Shown here: piece after piece, positions 1 to 9,172 of the stretch
Layout of the letters: each line of letters starts with the position of its first letter
Numbering within the stretch: position 1 is the stretch's first letter
DNA from: Rhizobiales bacterium 62-17
GTDB taxonomy: Bacteria > Pseudomonadota > Alphaproteobacteria > Rhizobiales > Beijerinckiaceae
Assembly: GCA_001898965.1 (NCBI GenBank)
Contig: MKVW01000003.1
Coordinates: 219,006 to 283,005 of the forward strand
Reading direction: 5' to 3'
DNA length: 64,000 nucleotides
The notes under the pieces: generated by a model
Databases searched by the model: none
Told to the model about the DNA's origin: nothing
Seen by the model: only the letters and a program-made list of their open reading frames with translations
Made by a program: the position numbers and the translations under genes

Positions 1-642
1 AATCTCATCCCCGCCTTTCCGATGGACGGCGGGCGCGTGCTCAATGCCATTCTCGCCATGCGTATGGACCCGCGCCGCGCCGTGCAGATTTCGGCGCGCA
101 TCGGCCAGGGCTTTGCCTTGCTGCTGGGCTTCCTGGGCCTGTTCGGCAATCCGCTGCTCGTCTTCATCGCCATCTTCATTTATATGGCCGCCGCCGCCGA
201 GGCGCAGGGCAGCACGTTGCAGAGCACGACGTCAGGCCTTTCTGTTTCCGATGCGATGGAGACGAAGTTTCTCACCATTCCGGTCGAAGCTGATCTCGCG
301 CACGCGGTCGAAACGCTGCTGGCCTCATCGCAGCATGAGTTTCCGGTGGTCGATGCTTTCGGCAAGCCGATCGGTGTTTTGACCCGCGACGATCTGCTGT
401 CGGCCTTGAAAACCAAGACGCCGGATGCGCCGGTGAGCGAAGCGGTCAATGCCGGTGCGCCAAGCGTTCACCCGCGCGACAGTCTCGACAGCGCCTTGCG
501 CACGCTCAATGCAACCGGCGCGCCGGCGATCAGCGTTATCGACGAGCAGGGCCGTGCAGTGGGCATGCTGACGACACAGAACGTTCTGGAAATGATGATG
601 GTGCGCAACGCACGGCCGGAATGGAATTTCGGGCGTAAATGA
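1..642 (+). CDS. Site-2 protease (M50 family) with two CBS domains, 3' part
   Basis: Reading frame is open from base 1 and carries the M50 signature NLIPAFPMDGGR, whose Asp supplies a zinc ligand in the family, so the gene begins upstream of the window. A hydrophobic stretch follows (about residues 36-63 of the visible part), then two CBS repeats (about 75-130 and 140-195) ending near the stop. Membrane-embedded M50 metalloproteases of this layout cut substrates inside the bilayer; CBS pairs usually bind adenosyl ligands and regulate. The true substrate cannot be read from sequence. Family assignment is secure; the N-terminal HExxH motif is outside the window. Confidence 0.9.
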   Translation, partial: NLIPAFPMDGGRVLNAILAMRMDPRRAVQISARIGQGFALLLGFLGLFGNPLLVFIAIFIYMAAAAEAQGSTLQSTTSGLSVSDAMETKFLTIPVEADLAHAVETLLASSQHEFPVVDAFGKPIGVLTRDDLLSALKTKTPDAPVSEAVNAGAPSVHPRDSLDSALRTLNATGAPAISVIDEQGRAVGMLTTQNVLEMMMVRNARPEWNFGRK

Positions 643-769
643 AGAAGTGCGGCTTTCGTTCCCCTTAAGCCGATCACTTTAGAGTGACAGCCTTCCGCTG
701 ATCTACGGAGGTGATCCCACCGTTATGGATTCGGTCACACCGGCCATCCTTGAGGAGGGAGCACTCGTT

Positions 770-1219
770 ATGAAGACAATCTCCAAACTCGCGTTCGCCG
801 CCGCCTTTCTGAGTTCAGCTTCGCTGTTCACGCCGATGGCCTCGGCCGCACCGTTCAGTCCGACACCGCTCGCGACCCAGGGCGATGTCGAAATCGTTCC
901 CGCTGCCATGACGCGCCGTGAGCGTATGATGCATCGCCGTGCCATGAAGAAGCATCATACGATGCGCGGTCATCGGTCGATGCGGCGCGCACCCATGCGT
1001 GGCCATCGCACGATGGGTCGCAAAGACATGACGAATTCCGATGCGGGCGCGCCCATGACCTCACCCCGCGCGCCGACGAGCCAACGCGGCCCGATGACCC
1101 CGCCGAAGGATATGTCCACGTCCGATGCCGGTGCGCGTAACAACTCGCGGGCGCCTGCAAGTGTGCCTGGCCCTCGGACGCCGCCGAAAAATATGTCGAC
1201 GACTGACTCGCCCCGATAA
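770..1219 (+). CDS. Small exported Met/Arg/His-rich protein with C-terminal Pro/Ser repeats
   Basis: 149 residues. The start at 770 is chosen because a strong GAGGAGGGA site lies just upstream and the protein then begins with a classic signal peptide (MKTISK, hydrophobic core, cleavage near ASA at about residue 24). The mature part is very basic and rich in Met, His and Arg (about residues 45-85), followed by a low-complexity tail with two variants of a PPKDMSTSDAGA-like unit. I do not recognise a family. Met/His richness may suggest metal binding, but that is only inference. Confidence 0.7.
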   Translation: MKTISKLAFAAAFLSSASLFTPMASAAPFSPTPLATQGDVEIVPAAMTRRERMMHRRAMKKHHTMRGHRSMRRAPMRGHRTMGRKDMTNSDAGAPMTSPRAPTSQRGPMTPPKDMSTSDAGARNNSRAPASVPGPRTPPKNMSTTDSPR

Positions 1220-1244
1220 GTTGGATACTGGGCCTATCACCTGG

Positions 1245-1274
1245 TTCCCGGATCACGCTGCGCGTGTCCGGGAA
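1245..1274. repeat. Long perfect hairpin between convergent genes (REP-like or bidirectional terminator)
   Basis: TTCCCGGA, one unpaired T, CACGC, loop TGC, GCGTG, TCCGGGAA: 13 base pairs with one bulge. It sits between the stops of the 770-1219 gene and hemB. There is no T-tract, and the sequence resembles dispersed palindromes common in alphaproteobacterial genomes. Only one copy is seen here. Confidence 0.6.
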
Positions 1275-1304
1275 TACACAAAGGTCCGGGCTCAAGAGTC
1301 GGGC

Positions 1305-2435
<1,131 letters not shown>

Positions 2436-2559
2436 TTAACCGCAGGCAATATCATGTTGCCCAGGTTGGCAAAACCGACGCGTTGACGCGGGGAACCGTC
2501 GGTTCTATCCGGAAATCCCCCCTCCGCACCGATTCATATGGTGCGTCCGGAGCTTGCGC

Positions 2560-3069
2560 ATGCCGATCGTCCAGGCGGACCGATCAGACCCATTCGACGA
2601 CCGCGAGGCCATTCAGGTTGGGCCGGAGGCGGAGCGCCGCCGCCGTGCCTCGCTGCGCTGGGCCATCATGCTGGTGGTTTACATGCGGGCCCTGGCGGCC
2701 CTGTGGATGATCCTCGGCCTCGTTAACTGGATGAAGTTACTTTTCCCGGCCGGAGGCCCGCCAAACCTTCCTGAAAGCCTAAATACGACGATCGCCGTTC
2801 TGGCGGTTGTGCAGGTGGTGGCCGCCGCCGGGCTCTGGTTGGCTAATCCCTGGGGCGGGGTTTTGTGGCTGGTGGTGGCTTTGGGGGAGGCGCTGGCGGC
2901 ACTCTTCGTGCCCGATTTCCCCAACGGCGGAGGCCTGCTGATGGCCCTCTATGCGCCGCTTATTTTAGTCTATTTCCTACTGACTTATCTGGCTTCTCGG
3001 GAAACCGAGGCGCGTTACGGAGGCCGTCCGAGACCGCTTATGAGACGCTTCAAACGCTCGGGAAGTTAG
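2560..3069 (+). CDS. DUF6163-type inner membrane protein
   Basis: 169 residues with about four hydrophobic helices (roughly 32-55, 75-95, 97-118, 124-145) and charged termini. The start at 2560 is preferred over a TTG six bases earlier because CGGAG is seven bases upstream. The position between hemB and the MarR gene ldtR matches the conserved Rhizobiales neighbourhood of DUF6163 proteins. Function is unknown; association with envelope stress is only suggested by the adjacent ldtR. The family name rests on context and general resemblance. Confidence 0.75.
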   Translation: MPIVQADRSDPFDDREAIQVGPEAERRRRASLRWAIMLVVYMRALAALWMILGLVNWMKLLFPAGGPPNLPESLNTTIAVLAVVQVVAAAGLWLANPWGGVLWLVVALGEALAALFVPDFPNGGGLLMALYAPLILVYFLLTYLASRETEARYGGRPRPLMRRFKRSGS

Positions 3070-3230
3070 GTAATTTTTACTCAAAAAACAGGCGGTTAGT
3101 TAAGCATCGCAAAAGCCCAAAGGGTAAATCTGGGATTCATTCTGTTATTTAAACTCGTCTTCATTCGCTCAACCTATGTTCCTTACCAACGAGCCGGCAG
3201 AGACCGGCCGGGCAAGGTGTTAACGGGGTG

Positions 3231-3749
3231 ATGAAAATGAGTACGGCTTTGAAGTCTGAACAGTCCCAGAACCGGGCCGAGCGCACTGCGCAGGTGCGCC
3301 CCGCCTATCTGGAATCCCTGACGCTGGTGGAGCGGCTGCATCGTCGCCTGCTCGATGTGATCAAGGATGAATTCGACCGTCGTGGCCGCAGCGACATCAA
3401 CGCGGTGCAGGCGCTGCTGCTCTATAACATTGGCGGCAGCGAACTGACGGCGGGCGAGCTGCGCACACGCGGCTACTATCTCGGCTCCAACGTCTCCTAC
3501 AACGTCAAGAAACTGGTCGAGATGAACTATCTGCACCACGCCCGGTCTCGCGTGGATCGCCGCTCGGTGCGCATCAGCCTCACCGACAAGGGCAAGGAAG
3601 TGCACGACGTCGTCGCCGCGCTCTATGAAAAGCATGTCCTGACGGTCGAGCAGATCGGCGGCATTCAGGCGGAAGATTTCGTCCGTATGAACCAGGCCCT
3701 GGTGCGTCTCGAGCGCTTCTGGACCGACCAGATCCGTTATCGCCTGTAG
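3231..3749 (+). CDS. ldtR: MarR-family transcriptional regulator LdtR
   Basis: 172 residues. Winged-helix MarR protein: recognition region ELRTRGYYLGSNVSYNVKKL, wing DRRSVRISLTDKG, then a long C-terminal dimerisation helix. The sequence SLTVVERLHRRLLDVIKDEF-like N-terminal core and the DUF6163 neighbour match the alphaproteobacterial LdtR group, which in Liberibacter controls an L,D-transpeptidase gene. A Tat-exported L,D-transpeptidase gene is present in this window at 20224. Three possible starts are close together (GTG 3228, ATG 3231, ATG 3237); none has a strong ribosome site. Confidence 0.85.
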   Translation: MKMSTALKSEQSQNRAERTAQVRPAYLESLTLVERLHRRLLDVIKDEFDRRGRSDINAVQALLLYNIGGSELTAGELRTRGYYLGSNVSYNVKKLVEMNYLHHARSRVDRRSVRISLTDKGKEVHDVVAALYEKHVLTVEQIGGIQAEDFVRMNQALVRLERFWTDQIRYRL

Positions 3750-3813
3750 GATTGTTAGAAACGAGCGTTTTCTTGTGCTCCCGCGGGAAGGTACAAGAAG
3801 TATCTAGTTTTGA

Positions 3814-3853
3814 AAAGCATCTGGCAGGCAGGTGGCTGCTTACCGGATGCTTT
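3814..3853 (+). terminator. Probable terminator hairpin downstream of ldtR
   Basis: AAAGCATCTGG pairs with CCGGATGCTTT (11 pairs, one G-T) around a 18-base loop, followed by TCTCTT. It lies 65 bases past the ldtR stop. The U-tract is weak. Confidence 0.5.
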
Positions 3854-3977
3854 CTCTTATGTAACTATATTAGCAGCTCGATAAAGCGTCGGATGTGTGG
3901 GTAACGCTACCGGAGGCCTTTTCTCTGGAATACGCCCGTACGAAAATGACTGAATCTGACGTTTTAGGGAGAGGGCC

Positions 3978-5279
3978 GTGACGGCCGGAAATCGTATTTA
4001 CCAATCCACCGCCGTATTCGGCATAAGCAGCCGCATATTGGAGCTGTCTTATGTCGATCGCGGTGAGCTCGACAAGGAGCTTCAACGTCTCCTGCAACGA
4101 CCGACGCACATCGCCCTAAAGGGCGAGTCCAAGTGCGGCAAAAGCTGGCTGCGGCAGAGGAACATTCCGAATGCGATAACGGTTCAGTGTCGTCTCAATA
4201 GGACGGTGCTTGATCTCTACGTTGACGCTCTAAGCCAACTGGGTATCCGGCTTACGCTGGAAACTGCAAATCGCACCGGTATTAAAGGAACGGTCGAGGG
4301 GACCGCTGAGGGTGGCTGGAGCATTCTTGCCAAGGTGACGGCCAAGGTAGGCGGCACTGTTGAGAAGGAACGCACAGAGAAGACGAAGCCCGTAGGTCAG
4401 GACATCAACGACCTTCGTTTTATCGCCGACATTATTCGAGAGAGCGGTCGGCGGCTTGTCATTGAGGATTATCATTACCTCTCACAACACGAACGGGCGG
4501 CGTTTGCTTTCGATCTCAAAGCACTCTGGGACTATGAGTGCTTCGTCGTTATTATCGGCATATGGCCCGAAAACAATATGCTACTGGCTCTGAATCCTGA
4601 TCTGTCGGGCAGGGTTACGGAAGTCTCGATCTACTGGAGCTCGGAAGACCTCTACAAAATCATCCTTCAGGGAACGAAGGCATTGAACATTGAGGTCTCA
4701 AGGCCAATCGCGAAGCGATTGGTAGAGGACTCGTTCGGCACGGCAGGGGTCCTGCAGGCGCTGATGCTCAAAATGCTGGATGAGCAAGGTATAGAAGAAA
4801 CCGGCGATCAGCTTCGTGTATTGGACGAGATGAAGGCCTATGAACACGCCGCCTGGTCCTATGCGGATCAGTTGAATGCTGTCTATCAGAGCTTCGCCTC
4901 GCGTGTTGCTCGAGGCATTCGAGCCCGGCCTAATAGTACGGGCATCTATGCCCATTCATTGGCAGTTATTTTGGACGCTGATGATGAAACTTTGCTTAAG
5001 GGTATGCATTTGAACGATATCTATTCCCAGGCGAGCGAGCGGGAGCCGCGAGTGCAGAAGGGCAATCTGAGGCAGGCGTTAGATAAGATGGATGAGCTAC
5101 AGATTGATGATGACGGGCGCGGTCTGGTTCTCACTTATGATGGCAATTCCGGTCTAATGGTCGTTGTGGACAAACAACTGCTTTTCTACCGAAAGTATGC
5201 GAGCGTTCACTGGCCTTGGGAACAAATGGTGGCAAGCAACGACGAAAAAGAGACGCTGACTTTCGGCGGCGAAAAGTGA
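3978..5279 (+). CDS. Orphan P-loop ATPase (AAA+/STAND-like), function unknown
   Basis: 433 residues, GTG start with GGGAGAGGG upstream. Walker A is GESKCGKS (residues 49-56), Walker B is RRLVIEDYHYL (158-168, Glu163-Asp164), then a sensor-like strand VVIIGIW (191-196), GRV near 211 and SFGTAGVLQ near 252-260, as in ORC/STAND-type AAA+ ATPases. A Gly/Thr/Lys-rich segment (about 100-140) is inserted between Walker A and B. The C-terminal part (about 300-410) looks like a helical plus winged-helix module (NLRQALDKMDELQ then a beta hairpin). No membrane segment or catalytic effector domain is recognised. GC content is visibly lower than in flanking genes, and the gene stands alone between two terminators, which suggests acquisition. 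It could be a defence or stress ATPase, but nothing in the sequence proves it. Confidence 0.7.
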   Translation: MTAGNRIYQSTAVFGISSRILELSYVDRGELDKELQRLLQRPTHIALKGESKCGKSWLRQRNIPNAITVQCRLNRTVLDLYVDALSQLGIRLTLETANRTGIKGTVEGTAEGGWSILAKVTAKVGGTVEKERTEKTKPVGQDINDLRFIADIIRESGRRLVIEDYHYLSQHERAAFAFDLKALWDYECFVVIIGIWPENNMLLALNPDLSGRVTEVSIYWSSEDLYKIILQGTKALNIEVSRPIAKRLVEDSFGTAGVLQALMLKMLDEQGIEETGDQLRVLDEMKAYEHAAWSYADQLNAVYQSFASRVARGIRARPNSTGIYAHSLAVILDADDETLLKGMHLNDIYSQASEREPRVQKGNLRQALDKMDELQIDDDGRGLVLTYDGNSGLMVVVDKQLLFYRKYASVHWPWEQMVASNDEKETLTFGGEK

Positions 5280-5391
5280 AGATCCGCTTCGTCGAATGAT
5301 CTGGTAAAATGAGCCACGGAAGACTTGAAATAAACAAGTAAAGTCAAATAATTATGCTTCGTTTGTAGTTCTTCACTGAGTCCCTTGAAAG

Positions 5392-5414
5392 CAGCCCGGT
5401 GAGGGGCTGTTTTT
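5392..5414 (+). terminator. Rho-independent terminator after the orphan ATPase gene
   Basis: CAGCCC, short loop, GGGCTG, then TTTTTG. It lies about 110 bases after the ATPase stop and closes the AT-richer segment. Confidence 0.75.
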
Positions 5415-5497
5415 GCTTGTGGGGAGGTCACCAGTGCCCGCTTGGATTTCGCTTACGCATGTCCGACGATGCAAGCGAATGCGAGGGGTTGAGATTC

Positions 5498-7159
5498 ATG
5501 CTGCCGAATTGGCTCGTTCGTTTCTGGTCTTCGTTCTCGATGACCGGACTGTTACTGGCGACATTGTTCTTCGCGGCGTCCCTCACGCCGACCCTGATCC
5601 CCCGCAACTATCTCACGCAAGGCGTGCTCTCCGGTGTGGCCGCTGCTGCCGGCTATGGCCTCGGCTTTTTTCTGCGTTGGCTCTGGCGCTATCTGGAACT
5701 GCCGGAGTTCAGGGCGCGCACCCAGTTCATCTCGAAAATCATCGCCTCGGTCGTCTGCGGTCTCATCGGCCTCGCTTTTCTATGGCAGGCGGCCGAGTGG
5801 CAGAATTCGATCCGCCGGCTGATGCATCTCGATCCGGTGGATACGGCCCACCCCTTCGAGGTCGGTGCCATTGCGCTGCTCACCTTCATCATCGTGATCG
5901 CGCTGGCGCGGTTGTTCAATCTTTTGCTCTATTTCATTTCCGGCCAGCTCAATCGCTTTGTGCCCAAGCGCATTTCCTATGTGGTGGGCACGGCGATCGC
6001 GGTTCTGCTGTTCTGGTCGGCGGCCAATGGCGTCATCTTCCGCTATGGCCTGCGCGTGCTCGACAGCTCCTTCCAGCGGCTCGATGCGCTGATGCCGCCC
6101 GACATGCAGGCTCCGACCGATCCGACGAAGACCGGCAGCGCTGCCTCTTTGGTGCGCTGGCAGGATCTCGGCCGTATGGGCCGCTCCTATATCGCGACGG
6201 GGCCGAGCGCCGCCGATATCAACGCTTTCACCAAGGAGCCGGCGAAACAGCCGGTGCGGGTTTATGTCGGGCTTGAATCAGGCTCGACGCCGCAGGAGCG
6301 GGCGCGGCTGGCGCTGGAGGAATTGAAGCGGGCAGGCGGCTTCAATCGCAAGACCCTCGTCATCATCACGCCCACCGGCACCGGCTGGGTCGATGAACAG
6401 GCGATCGATCCGATCGAATATTTGCACCATGGCGATATCGCCAGCGTCGCCACGCAATATTCCTATCTCGCGAGCTGGATGTCGCTTCTGGTCGAGCCCG
6501 GCTATGGCGCCGAACAGTCGCGCGCTCTGTTCAGCGAAATCTATGGCTATTGGCGCAACCTGCCGCGCGATGGGCGGCCGAAGCTTTATCTGTTCGGACT
6601 GAGTCTGGGCTCGCTCTCGACCGAACTCTCGAACGACCTGTTCGAAGTTTTGGGCGAGCCCTATCAGGGCGAACTTCTGGCTGGGCCGCCCTTCGCCAGC
6701 CGCATCTGGCGCTCGATCACCAATCGCCGCAATCCCGGCACGCCCGAATGGCTGCCGCAATTCCGCGACGGCTCCTATGTGCGCTTCACCGCGCAGGAGA
6801 ATGCGCTGGAAATCCAGGATGCGCATTGGGGGCCGTTGCGCGTCGTCTATCTGCAATATGCCAGCGACCCGATCGTCTTCTTCGAGCCACGTTCATTCTA
6901 CCGCCAACCCGATTGGATGAAGACACCGCGCGGCCCCGATGTCTCGCCCGATCTGCGCTGGTATCCGGTCGTCACCTTCCTGCAACTGGCGCTCGATCTC
7001 GCGGTGGCGACGACCGCGCCTATTGGATTCGGCCATGTCTATGCGGCGGAGAATTATATCGATGCGTGGAAGGAAGTGGCCAATATCGATTACTGGTCGC
7101 CGGTGGAGACGGATCGGTTGAAGGAGCTTTTCATCGCGAAGCGGGCGGGGAAGAAGTGA
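5498..7159 (+). CDS. Membrane-anchored alpha/beta-hydrolase family protein (Abhydrolase_9 type)
   Basis: 553 residues from the ATG at 5498, chosen because GCGAGGGG lies nine bases upstream; an ATG at 5459 and GTG at 5399 are in frame but lack such a site. The N-terminal third has about five transmembrane helices; the C-terminal two thirds is a soluble alpha/beta-hydrolase domain with the nucleophile elbow GLSLGS and a downstream YASDPIVFF segment. This matches the two-part Abhydrolase_9_N/Abhydrolase_9 architecture of alphaproteobacteria and actinobacteria, whose substrate is not established. A lipid or ester substrate near the inner membrane is plausible but unproven. Confidence 0.8.
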   Translation: MLPNWLVRFWSSFSMTGLLLATLFFAASLTPTLIPRNYLTQGVLSGVAAAAGYGLGFFLRWLWRYLELPEFRARTQFISKIIASVVCGLIGLAFLWQAAEWQNSIRRLMHLDPVDTAHPFEVGAIALLTFIIVIALARLFNLLLYFISGQLNRFVPKRISYVVGTAIAVLLFWSAANGVIFRYGLRVLDSSFQRLDALMPPDMQAPTDPTKTGSAASLVRWQDLGRMGRSYIATGPSAADINAFTKEPAKQPVRVYVGLESGSTPQERARLALEELKRAGGFNRKTLVIITPTGTGWVDEQAIDPIEYLHHGDIASVATQYSYLASWMSLLVEPGYGAEQSRALFSEIYGYWRNLPRDGRPKLYLFGLSLGSLSTELSNDLFEVLGEPYQGELLAGPPFASRIWRSITNRRNPGTPEWLPQFRDGSYVRFTAQENALEIQDAHWGPLRVVYLQYASDPIVFFEPRSFYRQPDWMKTPRGPDVSPDLRWYPVVTFLQLALDLAVATTAPIGFGHVYAAENYIDAWKEVANIDYWSPVETDRLKELFIAKRAGKK

Positions 7160-7169
7160 CGGGATAACC

Positions 7170-7287
7170 GTCATTGCGAGGAGCACAGCGACGAAGCAAT
7201 CCAGGGGCGTGTGGTAGGGCCCGTAGCACAGACATATCGGCATCGATGATCGAGCCTCCTGGATTGCTTCGCTGCGCTCGCAATGAC
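7170..7287. repeat. Dispersed-type imperfect palindromic element
   Basis: The left arm (7170-7205, GTCATTGCGAGGAG... to ...GCAATCCAGG) is complementary to the right arm (7257-7287) apart from five unpaired bases, with a loop of about 51 bases. Such GTCATTGCGAG...GCAATCCAG palindromes are scattered in many alphaproteobacterial genomes. It fills the gap between the hydrolase gene and the convergent AraC gene and may also act as a transcription barrier. Confidence 0.7.
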
Positions 7288-7297
7288 AGTTATCTTG

Positions 7298-8236
7298 CTA
7301 CCTCCGCTTCACCTCATGGGGCGTCTTCCCAAACGCCGCCTTGAACGCGCGGCTGAAGTGGGAGAGGTCGCTGAAGCCATAGGTCAGCGCCGCATCCGTC
7401 ACCTGCTGCACCTGGCCTTCGCTCAGCGCGCGATAGCTCAAAGTCAGACGCTGCTGCCAGAGCCAGCGGATCGGTGTCGTCGCTTCCGCCGCGAACAGGC
7501 GGTTCAGGGTGCGGGGCGCCATGTTCTGGGCTTGCGCGATCGTTTCCAGATCGAGATCGGGATCGTGCAGGTTCGCGCGGATAAAGGCTTTCACCCGTTC
7601 GAGGCGCGGGTCGCCGCGTGACGTCTCGGCGACGAGTTCGCTTTCCAATGTGGTGGCGAACATGTCGAGCGCCGACTGGCTCAGTCGGTCGACCACCGTG
7701 TCGGCGACATCGTCGAGTTCGGTCATCCGGCGAATGAGAGTGCCGCAAAGAACACCGAGCTTCGATGAGTGTGGAACAGCGCGCGCCGCCAAGGTCGCAG
7801 CTTCGGGTAGGCGCGCGGTGAGCAGGGGCCTTGGGATCGACACCATTATCGCGCGGGCACGTGGCCCGAATTCCAAAGCGAACGGCTGCGATTGGTCGTG
7901 CAGCACCATGTCGCCTGGGTGCAGCGGCGCCTCGCGGCCGCACTGGCTCAAAATGGTTTCGCCGCCGAGCGACAGCCACAGCATGAAATAGTCGCGTGGG
8001 TCCTTGCGGATATCTTGCGGGCTGCGGGTAACGTGGATGCGCTCGCCGTCGCGCGTCGCCGACCAGATGTCGTTGATGTGGAGTGCGCCGAACCGGCGGA
8101 TGGCGACGCGCGCGCGAAAGGCCTGCGGCGCGCGGCGGCATTCGGTGCGCGAGAAATCGCGGCAGGTCACCTGATGCCAGTGATCGAAACCATCGCCGGG
8201 CCGAACGGCGGTGACATCCAGGATGGGAGCCGACAT
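7298..8236 (-). CDS. AraC-family transcriptional regulator
   Basis: 312 residues. The C-terminal about 100 residues form the double helix-turn-helix of the family (LETIAQAQNMAPRTLNRLF and the signature ALTYGFSDLSHFSRAFKAAFGKTPHEVKR). The N-terminal part resembles the AraC-binding-like cupin domain found in TetR-like NahR/XylS-type activators (GGETILSQCGREAPLHPGDMVL region). ATG at 8236 has GGAGAA upstream. It is divergent from the cysteine hydrolase gene across a 181-base gap that contains a 20-bp perfect palindrome, so it probably controls that gene and itself. Confidence 0.92.
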   Translation of the reverse strand: MSAPILDVTAVRPGDGFDHWHQVTCRDFSRTECRRAPQAFRARVAIRRFGALHINDIWSATRDGERIHVTRSPQDIRKDPRDYFMLWLSLGGETILSQCGREAPLHPGDMVLHDQSQPFALEFGPRARAIMVSIPRPLLTARLPEAATLAARAVPHSSKLGVLCGTLIRRMTELDDVADTVVDRLSQSALDMFATTLESELVAETSRGDPRLERVKAFIRANLHDPDLDLETIAQAQNMAPRTLNRLFAAEATTPIRWLWQQRLTLSYRALSEGQVQQVTDAALTYGFSDLSHFSRAFKAAFGKTPHEVKRR

Positions 8237-8311
8237 GGGCGTTCTCCGACGCGTGAACGGGGCGCATTAAGCCCCCGATGTCAGGCTCTGGCAAGATTCC
8301 GGCCAAGCTTT

Positions 8312-8331
8312 CCAAAGATCGCGATCTTTGG
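8312..8331. promoter_or_regulatory. 20-bp perfect palindrome in the AraC/hydrolase divergent promoter
   Basis: CCAAAGATCG followed directly by its reverse complement CGATCTTTGG. It lies 76 bases from the AraC start and 87 bases from the hydrolase start. AraC proteins usually bind direct repeats, so a different regulator is possible. Confidence 0.5.
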
Positions 8332-8417
8332 CACGCAGAGGCCAAAAGCTGGCCACGGCAGGCAAGCGCGCTGGCGGTGCGCGGTGCTAGGCAGGAACAT
8401 CAGAGCGGGAGGTTTTC

Positions 8418-9080
8418 ATGCCATATCAAGTCAGCAGCATCGATCCGGCCAAGACGGTTTGCATCGTCGTCGACATGCAGAACGATTTCGTCGCCAATGG
8501 CGCCAAACTGCAATCGAAACAGGCCCATGACATGGTGCCGAAACTGGCGCAGACGTTGAAGGCCTATCGCGAGAAGGGCATCCGCATCATCTATACGGCG
8601 CATGTGCATCGCAAGGACGGCAGCGACATGGGCCTCTACGACGATCTCTATGGGCCGATCGCCGACCGCTCCTCGCTGGTCGACGGCTCCACCGGCGCGG
8701 AGATTTACAACGATCTGGCACCGGCGGCGGGCGAGCACATCATCAAGAAACACCGCTACAGCGGTTTCTTTGGCACCGATCTCGACATCATCCTGCGCGA
8801 ATGGGGCATCGAGACCGTCATCGTCACCGGCACGACGACGGAAAACTGCTGCCACGCGACGGCGCGCGACGCCATGTTCCACAATTACAAAGTGGTCTTC
8901 CTGTCCGACTGCACCGGCACGTTCGATTATCCCGATGTCGGGCAGGGCGCGATGGCGGCTGCCGACGTGCATCGTGCGACGTTGACCATCCTTGCCTTCT
9001 CCACCGCTCATGTGATGACGGCGGACGAATGTCTGGCCCGGGTCGAGGGCGCGCCGGTGCCGCTGCGCAAAGCCGGCTGA
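8418..9080 (+). CDS. Cysteine hydrolase, isochorismatase family
   Basis: 220 residues. Catalytic triad of the family is visible: Asp19 in VVDMQNDF, Lys111 in KKHRYSGFFGTDL, and Cys144 in TGTTTENCCHATARDA, with a non-proline turn at VTGTT. These enzymes hydrolyse C-N bonds in isochorismate, nicotinamide, biuret, ureidoacrylate or N-carbamoyl compounds. The pattern fits the amide-hydrolysing (biuret/ureidoacrylate/N-carbamoylsarcosine) branch more than isochorismatase, but the substrate cannot be fixed. GGGAGG lies upstream of the ATG. Divergent from an AraC gene and followed by an IclR gene. Confidence 0.9.
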   Translation: MPYQVSSIDPAKTVCIVVDMQNDFVANGAKLQSKQAHDMVPKLAQTLKAYREKGIRIIYTAHVHRKDGSDMGLYDDLYGPIADRSSLVDGSTGAEIYNDLAPAAGEHIIKKHRYSGFFGTDLDIILREWGIETVIVTGTTTENCCHATARDAMFHNYKVVFLSDCTGTFDYPDVGQGAMAAADVHRATLTILAFSTAHVMTADECLARVEGAPVPLRKAG

Positions 9081-9172
9081 TTTGTGCGGGTGAGATGTGA
9101 ACGAGTTATGCGATTTGCGAGTGGCTATGTTAGTGTCTGCGACATGCATGGCTTTCGCAATCAGGCCCGACA

